This document shows, piece by piece, positions 40,108-50,280 of a DNA stretch of 64,000 bases (position 1 is its first letter; each line of letters begins with the position of its first letter). Source of the stretch: Helicobacter acinonychis (GTDB taxonomy: Bacteria > Campylobacterota > Campylobacteria > Campylobacterales > Helicobacteraceae). A program made the translations under genes and the position numbers. The notes under the pieces are model-generated. The model saw only the letters and a program-made list of their open reading frames with translations. It searched no databases and was not told the origin of the DNA. The stretch is taken from positions 124,001 through 188,000 of the forward strand of contig NZ_UGIA01000001.1 in assembly GCF_900461455.1 (NCBI RefSeq), in the 5' to 3' direction.

Positions 40108-40503
40108 TTAAGGCTCTTTAGGGGAAAAAACAAGGGGCATGGGGGCTAAAAGCCTTAAAGTGGCTTTATCTTTTTTAAAGTCTTTAAACACAAGTGACAG
40201 AGTGCTGTTAGAAGAAAATTTTTCTTCAAAAACCTTGAGATTGTAGGTGTTTCTTGCATGATCGGTGTATAAAATAAATTGGTAAGGGAAATGGTTAAAA
40301 CGCATGTTGATGACTAAACCTTTATTTGCATATAGCGTCCAATAGAGCGTTATTTCTTTGGTTTGTTGGTTTGAAGTGTCTTTGATAACCGCTCTAAACA
40401 CTTCATCTTTTTTTAATTCTAACGCTTTATCTATCCCATAATCAAGCCCAAACGCCTTTAAAAAAACAAGAAATATCAAGCCATAGCGGATAAGCTTACT
40501 CAT
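40108..40503 (-). CDS. Conserved secreted protein of unknown function (HP0241-like)
   Basis: 131 residues from ATG 40503 (MSKLIRYGLIFLVFLKAFG), chosen over the longer start at 40539 because it begins with a signal peptide and overlaps the HP0242-like stop by 8 bases (ATGAGTAA), a pattern of coupling. The mature part is a predicted beta-rich domain (LYWTLYANKGLVINMRFN) ending APMPLVFSPKEP. I do not recognise the family. Confidence 0.8.
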   Translation of the reverse strand: MSKLIRYGLIFLVFLKAFGLDYGIDKALELKKDEVFRAVIKDTSNQQTKEITLYWTLYANKGLVINMRFNHFPYQFILYTDHARNTYNLKVFEEKFSSNSTLSLVFKDFKKDKATLRLLAPMPLVFSPKEP

Positions 40504-40780
40504 TCCCACTAAGAATGTTCGCCATGGATTGGATCGCAAAGTCCGTTTTTTTGCCCTCTACTGTTTGCTGCAACGCTTCATCAATTCTCAACGCTTTAGC
40601 AAAAGATTCAAACTTTTCTTCTATGTTTTCTTTTTCTATAAAAGCTTCTAAAAGAGCCAAAAGCTCTAAAAGTCTTTCTAGCTCCTTTTTAGAAAGCTTT
40701 CTGCTCGCATGAAAAACAATGTCATTCCACTTATCTAAAGGGTTTCCTTCAAAAATTTCAAGCTCGCTGTAATCCCTCAT
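40496..40780 (-). CDS. HP0242-like small helical protein with a knotted dimer fold
   Basis: 94 residues from ATG 40780 (MRDYSELEIFEGNPLDKW), preceded by GAGG; a longer frame to 40825 would run into napA and has no ribosome site. The sequence is almost all helical (KLSKKELERLLELLALLEAF). H. pylori HP0242 has a solved structure in which two subunits form a pseudo-knotted dimer. Cellular function is unknown. It lies 17 bases after napA and may share its transcript. Confidence 0.85.
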   Translation of the reverse strand: MRDYSELEIFEGNPLDKWNDIVFHASRKLSKKELERLLELLALLEAFIEKENIEEKFESFAKALRIDEALQQTVEGKKTDFAIQSMANILSGNE

Positions 40781-40797
40781 GCTTACCTCATAGTTGC

Positions 40798-41232
40798 TTA
40801 AGCCAAATGGGCTTCTAGCATCCAAATGGATTTTTGCAACTTGGCTAATTGATCATCCGCATAAGTCACAGTGACTTTATCACCTTCTTTTTCAGCGGTG
40901 TCGGAGAGAGTTTTAAACTCTTTTTCTAGGTGTTTGTAATCGGCTAGAATTTCTTTAAAAATATCTTTAGAATGGAAACTTGTTTTAGTTTCTTCTTTGA
41001 TGCGAGTGAGTTTGAGCGCTTCAGATAAAGTCACTAAAGGGTGGTGCCCTAATTGAACTATCCTTTCAGCGAGATCATCAAACATGCCCGCAAATTCTTC
41101 ATAAATTTCTTCAGTGGCTTTATGCACATTGAAAAAATCAGTGCCTTTGACATTCCAATGGAAGTTATGCACTTTCATAAATAACACGATTGCATCCGCT
41201 TGTAAATGTTTTAAGATTTCAAATGTTTTCAT
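40798..41232 (-). CDS. napA: Neutrophil-activating protein NapA (Dps-family ferritin)
   Basis: 144 residues, the standard length, from ATG 41232 with AAGGAC before it. Ferroxidase ligands are visible: H25 (VHNFHWN), H37 (NVHKATEE), D52 and E56 (MFDDLAERI). Twelve subunits form a shell that oxidises and stores iron and protects DNA from peroxide; the secreted or released protein activates neutrophils. It is convergent to nothing nearby; the 390-base gap upstream contains dispersed repeat copy B. Confidence 0.97.
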   Translation of the reverse strand: MKTFEILKHLQADAIVLFMKVHNFHWNVKGTDFFNVHKATEEIYEEFAGMFDDLAERIVQLGHHPLVTLSEALKLTRIKEETKTSFHSKDIFKEILADYKHLEKEFKTLSDTAEKEGDKVTVTYADDQLAKLQKSIWMLEAHLA

Positions 41233-41348
41233 CAAAAGTCCTTTTTTTTAAATTTAACTTAGGTTTTTATTTTTCATAAAAACCTTGAGTGCTATCCTAC
41301 ACCAAAAGAGTTAATGAAACATTTTTTTGATCTTATTTTTGTTAAATA

Positions 41349-41604
41349 TTGATAATAGAATTTTAAAAATGCTCAAAAGCATTTTTTTAAAATAAACATT
41401 TAAAAGAGCTTGATGATAATCAAGCGATAGCTATTAAAAAAGCGGTCTTCTTGGGTTAGGGGGTTTTAAGAAGGGGGGTTAAGGGGGGCACTATCGCAAA
41501 ATGTTCCCCTATCTCCTTAAGAAAATGAGTTTTGTTTATAAACAAAGTAACCAAAATCCCATTTTGTAAAAAATAAAAAGTTTTGGTTGTCAGCGTCTGA
41601 TTAA
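41349..41604 (+). repeat. Dispersed intergenic repeat, copy B
   Basis: Aligned by eye to 11081-11328 over its full length: AAAAATGCTC/AAAAGCATTTTT hairpin, GCTTGAT/AATCAAGC hairpin, the identical 20-base block GCGGTCTTCTTGGGTTAGGG, the GGGGGGCACTATCGCAAAAT block, then ATGAGTTTTGTTTATAAAC. It fills the gap between the flgS stop and the napA start, where the napA promoter must also lie. No protein-coding frame is present. Confidence 0.8.
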
Positions 41605-41624
41605 AACAGAAATTTATTTATCAA

Positions 41625-42752
41625 TTAAGAAGCGTTAAGGATCTTAATTTCAAAGGTTTTTTCTCGATTTTCTAACAGCATAATGCTCCCTTCATGGGCT
41701 TTAACGACTTGCAAAGATAGGGCTAACCCTAAGCCATTACCCTTTAATTTAGTGGTTTCAAAAGGCTCAAACAAAGCACTTTTATTTTCCACTTCCTTAC
41801 CATTATCAATAATGGTAAAGACAATAAATTCATTTTGAATGAACGCTTTAATCTTCACTTGCCCCTGTTCGCTCTCTTCTAAGGCTTCAATCGCATCAAT
41901 TGCATTATACAAGAAGTTTTGTAACACAATCCCCATTAAATCAAAGTCAAAAAACCCTTCCTCATCGCTAAAATGAAAAATAAAATCAATATCTTTGGAG
42001 TAAGTGTAGCAATTTAGGGCTTCTTTGAGATCGCTTTCTAACACCTTTAAACTTTGCTTGGTGCGGTTGGCTTGAATGCCTTTGGAAAAAAGCAAGGTGG
42101 CTTTAATGATTCTTTCTACGCGCCATAAAGCTTTTTGCAATTCCACAACAATGGGCTTAGTCTTTTCGTTCGCATGCTTTAATAACACCGAAGCTAAAAG
42201 AGAGATAGAGCCTACAGGGTTTCTGATCTCATGGGCTAAATGCGCTGAGATTTTTCCCATAGAAGCGAGCCGTTCTTGGCGTTTTTGAGCGCTAATATCG
42301 GTTGCGGTGATGATTTGCTTGCCTTGAATACTGTTTTGCTGGACTAAATAGCTTTTATTTTCATGTTCAATTTCAGTGTTAAAATTTTCTAATTTAGCCT
42401 TATTAAACACCTCATGGCTTTGATTGGCTAAAGAATTTTTATAAAAAAAGCTCCCATTTTCATTCATCACCCAAATGGCTTGCGGTAAAATCTCTATGAC
42501 CCATTCATAAAGCGCTTTATAATCTTTAAACTCCTTTTCTACCCTGTAGCTTTGCAAAATAAATTGGTTTAAAAGCTCCAATAATTCTTGCATGTCTTTT
42601 TTGTTGGAAAAATTTTCTAACAAATCTTCGCTCTCTTTGGGTTTAAAATTTTCTAAAAGGATCGTGTTATTTTCCTTTTTCAATAACCCCTTGAAAGAAG
42701 AAGCCTTATAGCGCTTCAAATGAGAGATTTTTAAGCGCTTGGATTTTTTCAT
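41625..42752 (-). CDS. flgS: FlgS, sensor histidine kinase for sigma-54 flagellar genes
   Basis: 375 residues, cytoplasmic, with no membrane segment. A PAS-like region (about 85-150) precedes the dimerisation helix with H174 in [14 protein letters not shown], then the N box ([10 protein letters not shown]), G1 (IIDNGKE) and G2 (GNGLGLALS). FlgS phosphorylates FlgR, which activates sigma-54 genes for the hook and minor flagellin, so it sits upstream of flaA in the hierarchy. It overlaps the rod-protein gene by 4 bases. Usual length is about 381, so it is complete. Confidence 0.93.
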   Translation of the reverse strand: MKKSKRLKISHLKRYKASSFKGLLKKENNTILLENFKPKESEDLLENFSNKKDMQELLELLNQFILQSYRVEKEFKDYKALYEWVIEILPQAIWVMNENGSFFYKNSLANQSHEVFNKAKLENFNTEIEHENKSYLVQQNSIQGKQIITATDISAQKRQERLASMGKISAHLAHEIRNPVGSISLLASVLLKHANEKTKPIVVELQKALWRVERIIKATLLFSKGIQANRTKQSLKVLESDLKEALNCYTYSKDIDFIFHFSDEEGFFDFDLMGIVLQNFLYNAIDAIEALEESEQGQVKIKAFIQNEFIVFTIIDNGKEVENKSALFEPFETTKLKGNGLGLALSLQVVKAHEGSIMLLENREKTFEIKILNAS

Positions 42753-43066
42753 GGTTTTTGTTTTTCTTGCTCTTTTAAGAAGTTAAACAGCATTTCGCTA
42801 TAACCAAAATTTCCGCTCAATTCTTTAGAAAGCGTGTCCTTATACATAGAGGCGTAAATCTCATCGCCCGGGGCTTTAGGATACAAGGGGTTATCCATTT
42901 TCATGGCGGCATCTAGCATGAATTTTAAAAGCAGTGCTTCAAAAGAATCGGTTTGCTCTTTGAGGAGTTTGTCGTTTTTAGTTTTTGCTAACGCATTCAA
43001 TTTCTCTTCACTCGCTAGTTTAGAAACATTGTATTGCTCTAGCATGGCTTTATTGTTGTTTATCAT
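42749..43066 (-). CDS. flgJ: FlgJ-like rod-binding protein without muramidase domain
   Basis: 105 residues. The C-terminal two thirds match the rod-binding domain ([37 protein letters not shown]). The peptidoglycan hydrolase half of enterobacterial FlgJ is missing, as is normal in this group. It probably acts as a scaffold or cap during rod assembly in the periplasm. It overlaps flgI and flgS by 4 bases on each side, a tightly coupled flgI-flgJ-flgS unit. Confidence 0.82.
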   Translation of the reverse strand: MINNNKAMLEQYNVSKLASEEKLNALAKTKNDKLLKEQTDSFEALLLKFMLDAAMKMDNPLYPKAPGDEIYASMYKDTLSKELSGNFGYSEMLFNFLKEQEKQKP

Positions 43067-44088
43067 AGTATCTCCATTTCAGCGCTAATCGCGCCGCTTT
43101 TTTTCAGGGCTTGCAAGATTGAAACTATCCCTTTAGCGCTCACGCCAATTTTTTGTAAGGCTTTCATCACCCCAGCGATGGTGATATTTTTACCATTAGA
43201 ACTCAGCGTGTTGTGAGCGGTATCTAAAGACATGCTGTCTAAATCTTGCACGTTTTTAGAGTCATTTAATGGCTCTTTAGTGATTTTAAGCGTGATGTCT
43301 TGGCTTGTAACCACTATTGGGTGCACAATTATATCCACTCCTGAAACAATCGTGCCTGATTTTTCATCTACAATGATCTTATTTTTCGCACTGTAATTGA
43401 TGGGGATTTCTTGCACTATGGCTAAAAACTCCACCATAGAAAAACGCTCTGGGCGAGTGATTTGAATGGTTTTTGGATCTAACGCCATGGCTATTCTTTT
43501 ATTAAACACCTTGTTCAAAGCGTTTTGCACTTGGATAGCGTTTTTAAAATTAGGGTTTTTCAAGCTTAAAACCATGGCGTTTTTGTGGAATAAATCATAC
43601 GAAACCTCCCTTTCAATAGTCGCCCCATTGATGATATTGGCTGAGAGCAAATTATTGGAATTGCCTGAAGTGATTGATCCTTGAGCGAGAGCGTAAATAT
43701 TCCCATCTACCGCATTTAAAGGGGTCATCACTAAAGTCCCCCCCTGAATGGATTTCGCATCGCCGATAGAAGAAATGTGAATATCAATTTTATCGCCCTG
43801 TCTTGCAAAGGGGGGTAAGGAGGCCGTAATCATCACTGCAGCGACATTTTTAGATTTAATATCATCAGCAGAAATTTTGACATTCACGCTCTCTAGCATG
43901 TTAGAAATGGATTGCATGGTGAATTTTGAGCCGGATTTATCCCCCGTGCCATTTAAGCCAATCACAAGCCCATAACCAATCAGCTGGTTATCCCTTACAC
44001 CCACCACGCTCGCTATATCGCCTATTTTTTCGGCTAAAAGCTTGTGAAAGGCTAATACAAAAATAAGCCACAAAAACACCTGTTTCAA
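43063..44088 (-). CDS. flgI: Flagellar P-ring protein FlgI
   Basis: 341 residues. Signal peptide [18 protein letters not shown]; then [20 protein letters not shown] and [12 protein letters not shown], both hallmarks of Flg[21 protein letters not shown] follows. The C-terminus carries [20 protein letters not shown]. It forms the periplasmic P ring around the rod. First gene of the flgI-flgJ-flgS unit, divergent from the helicase gene with a 174-base gap between them. Confidence 0.95.
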   Translation of the reverse strand: MKQVFLWLIFVLAFHKLLAEKIGDIASVVGVRDNQLIGYGLVIGLNGTGDKSGSKFTMQSISNMLESVNVKISADDIKSKNVAAVMITASLPPFARQGDKIDIHISSIGDAKSIQGGTLVMTPLNAVDGNIYALAQGSITSGNSNNLLSANIINGATIEREVSYDLFHKNAMVLSLKNPNFKNAIQVQNALNKVFNKRIAMALDPKTIQITRPERFSMVEFLAIVQEIPINYSAKNKIIVDEKSGTIVSGVDIIVHPIVVTSQDITLKITKEPLNDSKNVQDLDSMSLDTAHNTLSSNGKNITIAGVMKALQKIGVSAKGIVSILQALKKSGAISAEMEIL

Positions 44089-44171
44089 TAAAACCCTTTC
44101 TTAAATTTCACTAAAACTATTTTAGCATAAGCTTTTTATAAAAACTTTAATCCTAATTGCGTGCATTTTTA

Positions 44172-44180
44172 TGCTATACT
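44172..44180 (+). promoter_or_regulatory. Extended -10 promoter of the DEAD-box helicase gene
   Basis: TGCTATACT (TG, one base, TATACT), about 82 bases before ATG 44263. The AT-rich leader that follows contains direct repeats of AAGCTTTT/AGCTTTTT. It is in the gap divergent from flgI. Confidence 0.5.
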
Positions 44181-44262
44181 CAAAAATCTTATAAACTAAA
44201 GATTATAAGCTTTTATTAGCTTTTTAAGTTTCAAATTAATTTAATATTAAGGTCAATCCCCC

Positions 44263-45747
44263 ATGGAATTTGTTCATGATGATTCACAACTCCCCATAGA
44301 AATTGATGACGACGCTTACCGTAAGCCTAGTTTCAATGATTTAGGCTTAAAAGAATCGGTTTTAAAATCCGTTTATGAAGCCGGCTTCACTTCCCCAAGC
44401 CCCATTCAAGAAAAGGCCATTCCTGCCGTTTTACAAGGTAGAGATGTTATCGCACAAGCCCAAACAGGCACAGGAAAAACCGCCGCTTTCGCTCTGCCTA
44501 TCATCAATAATCTTAAAAACAACCACACCATAGAAGCCTTAGTGATCACGCCCACTAGAGAATTGGCTATGCAAATTAGCGATGAGATCTTCAAATTAGG
44601 CAAACACACCAAGACTAAAACCGTGTGCGTGTATGGAGGGCAGAGCGTTAAAAAACAATGCGAATTTATTAAGAAAAACCCCCAAGTGATGATCGCCACG
44701 CCAGGAAGATTATTGGATCATTTAAAAAACGATCGCATCCATAAATTTGTGCCTAAAGTGGTCGTTCTAGATGAAAGCGATGAAATGCTAGATATGGGGT
44801 TTTTAGATGATATTGAAGAGATTTTTGACTATCTCCCTAGTGAAGCACAGATCTTGCTTTTTTCAGCCACGATGCCAGAGCCGATTAAAAAACTAGCGGA
44901 TAAGATTTTAGAAAACCCCATTAAAATCCATATCGCCCCTTCTAATATCACAAACACTGATATTACCCAACGCTTTTATGTGATCAACGAGCATGAAAGA
45001 TCTGAAGCGATCATGCACCTTTTAGACACCCAAGCACCAGAAAAAAGCATTGTTTTCACGCGCACCAAAAAAGAGGCCGATGAATTGCACCAATTCCTTA
45101 TTTCCAAAAATTACAAAAGCACCGCCTTGCATGGGGATATGGATCAAAGGGATCGGCGTGCTTCTATCATGGCGTTTAAAAAAAATGACGCTGATGTGTT
45201 GGTGGCTACGGATGTGGCGAGCCGTGGGCTAGACATTAGCGGTGTAAGCCATGTGTTCAATTACCACTTACCCCTAAACACTGAGAGTTATATCCATCGC
45301 ATTGGAAGAACTGGGCGAGCGGGCAAAAAAGGCATGGCGATCACTTTAGTTACGCCTTTAGAATACAAAGAGCTTTTACGCATGCAAAAAGAAATTGATT
45401 CAGAAATTGAGCTTTTTGAAATCCCCACCATTAACGAAAATCAGATCATCAAAACCTTACATGGTGCTAAAGTGTCTGAAGGGGTTATTAGCCTTTATGA
45501 ACAGCTTACCGAAATTTTTGAACCCTCTCAACTGATCTTAAAACTTTTGAGTTTGCAGTTTGAAACCAACAAAATTGGCTTAAACCAACAAGAGATTGAT
45601 GCGATTCAAAACCCTAAAGAAAGAGTGCCAAAACCCCCACATAAAAAAACGCACAAAACTGAGCAAGCACACTCTTTCAAAAAGAGTCGCCACAGAGACA
45701 AATACCCTAAAACGAATCGTTATTCTAAAAAACCCAAACGCCATTAA
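44263..45747 (+). CDS. rhpA: DEAD-box RNA helicase RhpA
   Basis: 494 residues. Motif Q is PSPIQEKAIP; motif I AQTGTGKT (66-73); Ia PTRELA; II reads DESD (170-173) where most relatives have DEAD; III SAT; V and VI give HRIGRTGRAG. A basic, Lys/His-rich tail (about 445-494) probably binds RNA. RhpA is the only DEAD-box helicase of H. pylori and works with RNase J in the RNA degradosome. Older name deaD. ATG 44263 is in a CCCCC-ATGG context with AAGG 12-15 bases upstream. Confidence 0.95.
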   Translation: MEFVHDDSQLPIEIDDDAYRKPSFNDLGLKESVLKSVYEAGFTSPSPIQEKAIPAVLQGRDVIAQAQTGTGKTAAFALPIINNLKNNHTIEALVITPTRELAMQISDEIFKLGKHTKTKTVCVYGGQSVKKQCEFIKKNPQVMIATPGRLLDHLKNDRIHKFVPKVVVLDESDEMLDMGFLDDIEEIFDYLPSEAQILLFSATMPEPIKKLADKILENPIKIHIAPSNITNTDITQRFYVINEHERSEAIMHLLDTQAPEKSIVFTRTKKEADELHQFLISKNYKSTALHGDMDQRDRRASIMAFKKNDADVLVATDVASRGLDISGVSHVFNYHLPLNTESYIHRIGRTGRAGKKGMAITLVTPLEYKELLRMQKEIDSEIELFEIPTINENQIIKTLHGAKVSEGVISLYEQLTEIFEPSQLILKLLSLQFETNKIGLNQQEIDAIQNPKERVPKPPHKKTHKTEQAHSFKKSRHRDKYPKTNRYSKKPKRH

Positions 45748-45765
45748 ATTTAAAAAAGGAAACTC

Positions 45766-46860
45766 ATGCCCATTGATTTGAACGAGCATTTAAAAAAGAA
45801 AAATTCTCAAAGACCCCCAAACAACCCCACGCCTGATGGATCTAATAATGGAGGGCGTTTCACTCCGCCGTCTAATTCCTTTGGCTCTAAAAAAATATCG
45901 GTTTTGATTGTCCTTGTCCTTTTGGGCGTTATCGCTTTTTTAGCCAAGCCTTTTGAAGTGATTAGCTCAGGAGAAATTGGCATTAAAATCACCGCTGGGA
46001 AATACGAACCCACCCCCTTGCAGCCGGGAATCCACTTTTTTGTGCCTATCATTCAAGACATTCTCATTGTAGATACAAGAATTAGGAATATCAATTTCTC
46101 ACGCACCGAAGACATGGGCGTGGCCGGTAAAAATCAAGGGATTTTTAGAAACGACGCTATTAATGTGATGGATAGTAGGGGTTTGACCGTTTCTATTGAA
46201 CTCACCGTGCAATACCGCCTAAATCCTCAAACCACCCCCCAAACGATCGCCACTTATGGCTTGTCTTGGGAGCAAAAAATCATCAATCCTGTGGTGCGCG
46301 ATGTGGTACGCTCTGTCGTGGGGCGCTATCCGGCTGAAGATTTACCTATTAAGCGCAACGAGATCGCCGCTCTTATCAATAGTGGTATCAATAAAGAAGT
46401 CTCCAAACTCCCTAACGCCCCTGTGGAATTAAGCTCTATCCAATTGAGAGAAATCGTTTTGCCCACTAAAATTAAAGAGCAAATTGAAAAAGTCCAAATC
46501 GCGCGCCAAGAATCAGAGAGGGTGAAATACGAGGTGGAACGCTCCAAGCAAGAAGCCCAAAAACAAGCCGCTTTAGCTAAAGGGGAGGCGGACGCTAATA
46601 GGATTAAGGCTCAGGGTGTGGCAGATGCGATCGTGATTGAAGCTAAGGCAAAATCTCAAGCCAATTTAAGCATTTCACAGAGTTTGAGCGACAAGCTTTT
46701 GAGACTGCGCCAAATTGAAGTTCAAGGTCAGTTTAATGAAGCGTTAAAAACGAATAATAACGCCCAGATCATGCTCACTCCAGGTGGGGCTGTGCCTAAT
46801 ATTTGGATTGACACTAAAAGTAAGGTTAAATCTAGTATTGCTGAGACTAAAGAGCCTTAA
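45766..46860 (+). CDS. SPFH (prohibitin/stomatin-type) membrane protein (HP0248-like)
   Basis: 364 residues. A Pro/Asn-rich cytoplasmic start (about 1-40), one membrane segment (ISVLIVLVLLGVIAFLA, about 44-62), then the SPFH domain (SSGEIGIKITAGKYEPTPLQ) and a long coiled coil with alternating charge (ESERVKYEVERSKQEAQKQA). Such proteins form large ring scaffolds in the membrane and often hold FtsH-like proteases. The exact role in Helicobacter is not known. It follows rhpA by 18 bases and is probably co-transcribed. Confidence 0.88.
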   Translation: MPIDLNEHLKKKNSQRPPNNPTPDGSNNGGRFTPPSNSFGSKKISVLIVLVLLGVIAFLAKPFEVISSGEIGIKITAGKYEPTPLQPGIHFFVPIIQDILIVDTRIRNINFSRTEDMGVAGKNQGIFRNDAINVMDSRGLTVSIELTVQYRLNPQTTPQTIATYGLSWEQKIINPVVRDVVRSVVGRYPAEDLPIKRNEIAALINSGINKEVSKLPNAPVELSSIQLREIVLPTKIKEQIEKVQIARQESERVKYEVERSKQEAQKQAALAKGEADANRIKAQGVADAIVIEAKAKSQANLSISQSLSDKLLRLRQIEVQGQFNEALKTNNNAQIMLTPGGAVPNIWIDTKSKVKSSIAETKEP

Positions 46861-46866
46861 AAACGC

Positions 46867-47406
46867 ATGGTGTCTCTTGCCTTTGTCCAAGCTTTTTTGG
46901 AGTCTTTTAAGGGTTTTTTGAGCCAAGCGACTTTAATTAGCGTTTTAACAGCGAGCGTTTTGATCCTTTTTTGTGCAATTTTGCTCCTTTTGGCTTTGCT
47001 TTTAAAAAACCGCTTGGTCAGTTATATAGTGGCAGTAGCTTTTTTGGGTGCGTTTTTAAGCATGCCTTTTGTCTTACAATTTTTACTCACTCAAGCGATT
47101 TACCCCATAGAAACACGCATTTTACACGCTAACCCCCTAAATTATAGCAACGCCTTTTCTTTGCAAGTGGAAGTCAAAAACAATTCCAAATTCAGTTTAA
47201 ACAAATGCTTTTTACGCTTAGAAGTTCTTAAAAACCCTCATAATTTTGTTGAAGAGCGGGCTTTTAAATTGTTTGTCAAAAAAAGCTATACCAAAACTTT
47301 TAAAGAAAAGATCTTGCCTAAAGAATCCAAGGTGTTTTCATTTTTTATTGACAACTACCCTTATTTAAAAACAGCCCCTTATCAAGTTTCTTTGTTTTGT
47401 TTGTAG
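46867..47406 (+). CDS. Membrane protein of unknown function (HP0249-like)
   Basis: 179 residues with two or three N-terminal membrane segments (LISVLTASVLILFCAILLLL, VAVAFLGAFLSMPFVLQFLL) and a beta-rich periplasmic domain (NAFSLQVEVKNNSKFSLN) resembling a conserved epsilonproteobacterial domain of unknown function. It begins 6 bases after the SPFH gene and ends the rhpA operon. Start choice is supported only by spacing. Confidence 0.7.
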   Translation: MVSLAFVQAFLESFKGFLSQATLISVLTASVLILFCAILLLLALLLKNRLVSYIVAVAFLGAFLSMPFVLQFLLTQAIYPIETRILHANPLNYSNAFSLQVEVKNNSKFSLNKCFLRLEVLKNPHNFVEERAFKLFVKKSYTKTFKEKILPKESKVFSFFIDNYPYLKTAPYQVSLFCL

Positions 47407-47419
47407 AAATTGAAAAATC

Positions 47420-47550
47420 TAATCAATGCGGTCTTTGTGGGTTAGGAGAATTAAAATACCCCCTTATGAGTTTTGTTTATAAACAAAGTAGTCAAAAACC
47501 CATTTTAAAAACTAAAATAAGGTTTTGAGCGTAGCGTTTCATTGAAACAA
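47420..47550 (+). repeat. Dispersed intergenic repeat, copy C (truncated)
   Basis: Shares GCGGTCTT..GTGGGTTAGG, ATGAGTTTTGTTTATAAAC, AAAGTAGTCAAAAACCCATTTT and a closing TTTTGAGCGTAGCGTTTCATT with copy B (41445-41604). The two 5' hairpins are absent and the G-rich middle is shortened. It lies between the convergent HP0249-like and oppD genes. Confidence 0.65.
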
Positions 47551-47554
47551 AACC

Positions 47555-48875
47555 CTAAAGCCTAGATTCTAACAAACGCTTGGTATAATCGTGTTTGGGG
47601 TTTTCAAACACTTCTTTAATGGTGCTTGTTTCTACGACTTTCCCCTCACTTATCACTAGCGCTTTATCGCAAAAAGTTTTGATCACATCCAAATCGTGGC
47701 TAATAAACAAATCGCTCAAGTCTTGTTTTTCTTGCAAATTCAACAATAATTCCAGCACGCTTTTTTGAATGCTTTTATCCAAAGAGGAAGTGGGCTCATC
47801 TAAAAGAATGATTTTAGGTTTTAAAGCAATCGCTCTAGCGATCGCCACTCTTTGGCACTCCCCACCACTCAATTCATAAGCGTAAAAATTGATCAGTTTT
47901 GGGTTTAAGTGCACTTATTCTAAACGAAGTTTGGCTAAATTATGCCATTCTTCTTTGGAAGCTTTAGGGTAAGCAAAGCACAAAGCCTCAGTTAAAATGC
48001 TTTGGATGCTTAAGCGAGGGTTTAATGAAGCGTAAGGGTCTTGAAATACCATTTGCAAGATCCTGCGGTAGGGTTTGAACGCTTTGGAGTTTAAAGACCC
48101 CATGCTTTCGCCTAAAATCTTTTCTTCACCGCTGTTTAAAGCGAGCTTTAAAAGCCCTAGTGCCAAAGAGATTTTTCCGCTCTCGCTTCTACCGATGATA
48201 CCGATATTTTCTTTAGCTTTGAGAGAAAAATCCACTGAAGCGATAAGGGGCTTTTTTAAAGAAGTCCTAAAAAAAGCGTTTTTGCAAATAATAAACGCTA
48301 AAATCCTTCACCTCTAAAAGCGTCTCATCTAACGCCTTTAATTTTTTAGCAGGCAAGTTTGAGGCTTGGAGCGGGAGTTTTGGATATTCGTGCTTGGGGT
48401 TACTGAAAAGCTCTTAGTCAGATTAGTTTCTACGAGTTCGCCTTTTTTCAACACATAAACCCTATCGGCTAAGCGTTTGACCGCACTCAAATCATGGTTA
48501 ATGAATAAAAGGGCGATGTTTTTCTCCATGCTTAATTGCTTGAGCAAGTCTAAAATCTGGTTTTGGATTTGTGCATCTAGGGCGGTGGTAGGTTCATCGC
48601 AAATGAGCAGTTTGGGTGCGTTAATAATGCCCATAGCGATACACACCCTTTGGCGTTGGTCTCCGCCAGCTGGACTTGTTTCATGGCGTTTAAAACTTCT
48701 TGTTTTAAAAGCGTTTTTGCGGTGCAAAAATAAGCTTCACTCATTTGCTTGCCGATTTTATGCAAAGGATTTAGGCTAGATAGGGGGTCTTGAGCGATAT
48801 AAACGATCGCATTGCCCCTTAAATCTTGCATAAACGCTTCGCTTCCTTGTAAAAGGTTGGTTTTTTCAAACAACA
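47555..48875 (-). pseudogene. oppD: OppD-like double ATPase of an oligopeptide ABC importer, dead
   Basis: In reference strains this is one ~516-residue protein with two ATPase domains. Here it is in at least four frames. Domain 2 (47555-48235) has a ruined Walker A (GRSESGKIS for GRSGSGKSS) but intact ELSGGECQRVAIARA and ILLDEPTSSLD. Domain 1 keeps DPLSSLNPLHKIG, GGDQRQRVCIAMG and LICDEPTTALD, but its N-terminus with Walker A is missing: the frame runs directly from an oppC-like tail into the middle of domain 1 near 48850. That junction is a deletion, not a frameshift. A stop also separates the two halves of domain 2 at 47914. Confidence 0.88.
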
Positions 48876-49841
48876 CTTCGCCAATGAACACCAAAACAGA
48901 AAGCAACAAGCTAATCGCCACAAACGCAACGATGGCTAAATGAGGCGTGGTGAGGTGGTGAGGTTGTTTTTGCCTTGATTGACTAATTCGCCCAAACTCG
49001 CGCTCACTATAGGCATGCCAAAACCCAAGAAATCTAAAGACACTAAAGTGGAAATACTAGCCGCCATTAAAAACGGCACATAAGTGATCGTCGCCACTAA
49101 AGCGTTGGGTAAGACATGGAAAAAATGATTTTTAAATCATTCACCCCAAGCACTCTAGCGGCTTTGGTGGAGTTCATATTCCTTGCTTTTAAAAACTCCG
49201 TGCACACGACTTGAGAAAGCCCCATCCAGCTAAAAAGCAAGACTAAAAATAAAATGATCCAAAAATTAGAATTGAACGCACTAGAAATCACAATGAGTAA
49301 AAAAGCATATGGATCGTGCTCCAAATCTCGCTCAACCTTTGCCCCAATAAACCCACTAACCCTCCATAATACCCTTGAAACGCCCCCAAACTCACGCCGA
49401 TGATAATGCTAAAAAGCGTGAGTAAAATCCCAAACACTAAAGAAACACGATAGCCATAAACTAGCCTTGCTAACACATCTCTAGCCTGATCGTCTGTGCC
49501 TAAAAGGTGTTTGAAGCTTGGGGGTTTGGGGTAGGCGAGTCTAAATCCATAATGATCGCATCATAGCTATAAGGGATGAGTGCATGGATAATGAAAGCGT
49601 CTTTTAAAAGTGTGTTTTTCACATAAGCATCGTTATAATCCGTAGGGGTGAAAAAATTGCCTCCAAACTCCACTACCGCATAGTCTTTAAACATGGGGAA
49701 ATACGCCTTATTATCCTTATAGATAAATAAGGGGTACTCACTCACCCACAAGGGGACTCAAAGAGAAAGCACTAACAAAGCGATAAAAAGATAGAGCGAA
49801 AAAACCGCTCGCTTATTCTTTTTAAAACTAAGAATACGCAT
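48876..49841 (-). pseudogene. oppC: OppC-like permease of the oligopeptide importer, dead
   Basis: The start MRILSFKKNKRAVFSLYLF at 49841 is followed by an in-frame TGA about 28 codons in. Fragments in changing frames give the periplasmic part (VPLW, VSEYPLFIYKDNKAYFPMF), the permease core (LVYGYRVSLVFGILLTLFSI), the EAA loop region (LKARNMNSTKAARVLGVNDL) and the last membrane segment (AISLLLSVLVFIGEVLF), where it fuses to oppD. Reading frames change at least four times. The partner OppA and OppB genes are, from memory, elsewhere in the genome. Confidence 0.87.
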
Positions 49842-50006
49842 TTTAAACAAACTATTTACGCTCAAACTCCCTAAAACAATTTTTAAGATTATAATCAATT
49901 ATTAAGTAATACTAGCAAAAAACACTCAAAGCGCTTTTTAAGATGGATAGCAAAAAGAGATTGTGTAACAAGCGATAATTTTAAAAGAGCAATTTTGAGA
50001 GAATAA

Positions 50007-50082
50007 TGGTGGAGTGTAGGGGGTTCGAACCCCTGACCTCAACGCTGCCAGCGTTGCACTCTCCCAACTGAGCTAACACCCC
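50007..50082 (-). tRNA. tRNA-Ala (anticodon GGC)
   Basis: 76 bases with CCA encoded. On the minus strand the acceptor GGGGTGT pairs with ACACTCC, the D arm is TAGCTCAGTTGGGAGAG, the anticodon stem CAACG/CGTTG encloses CTGGCAG (anticodon GGC), and the T arm is GGGGGTTCGAACCCC. All arms fold. Confidence 0.97.
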
Positions 50083-50280
50083 ACTTAAAAAGCGAGAATA
50101 AAAAAGCAGACAAGATTTAAGAGAAAGACGATTATAGCATTTTGTGTAAAAAATGTCAATTTCATGCTTTTTTGAAACGCTTGCTTAAGAGCAAACTAAG
50201 AATGATTATTTTACAATTTAAAAGATTTTTGTATTGCATTGAGTTAAAATCGTCCATTAACTACAAGTAAAAGGATCTTT

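Noticed and set aside
40781..40825. Longer N-terminus for the HP0242-like protein
   Set aside because: It would overlap napA, lacks a ribosome site and is absent from the protein whose structure is known.
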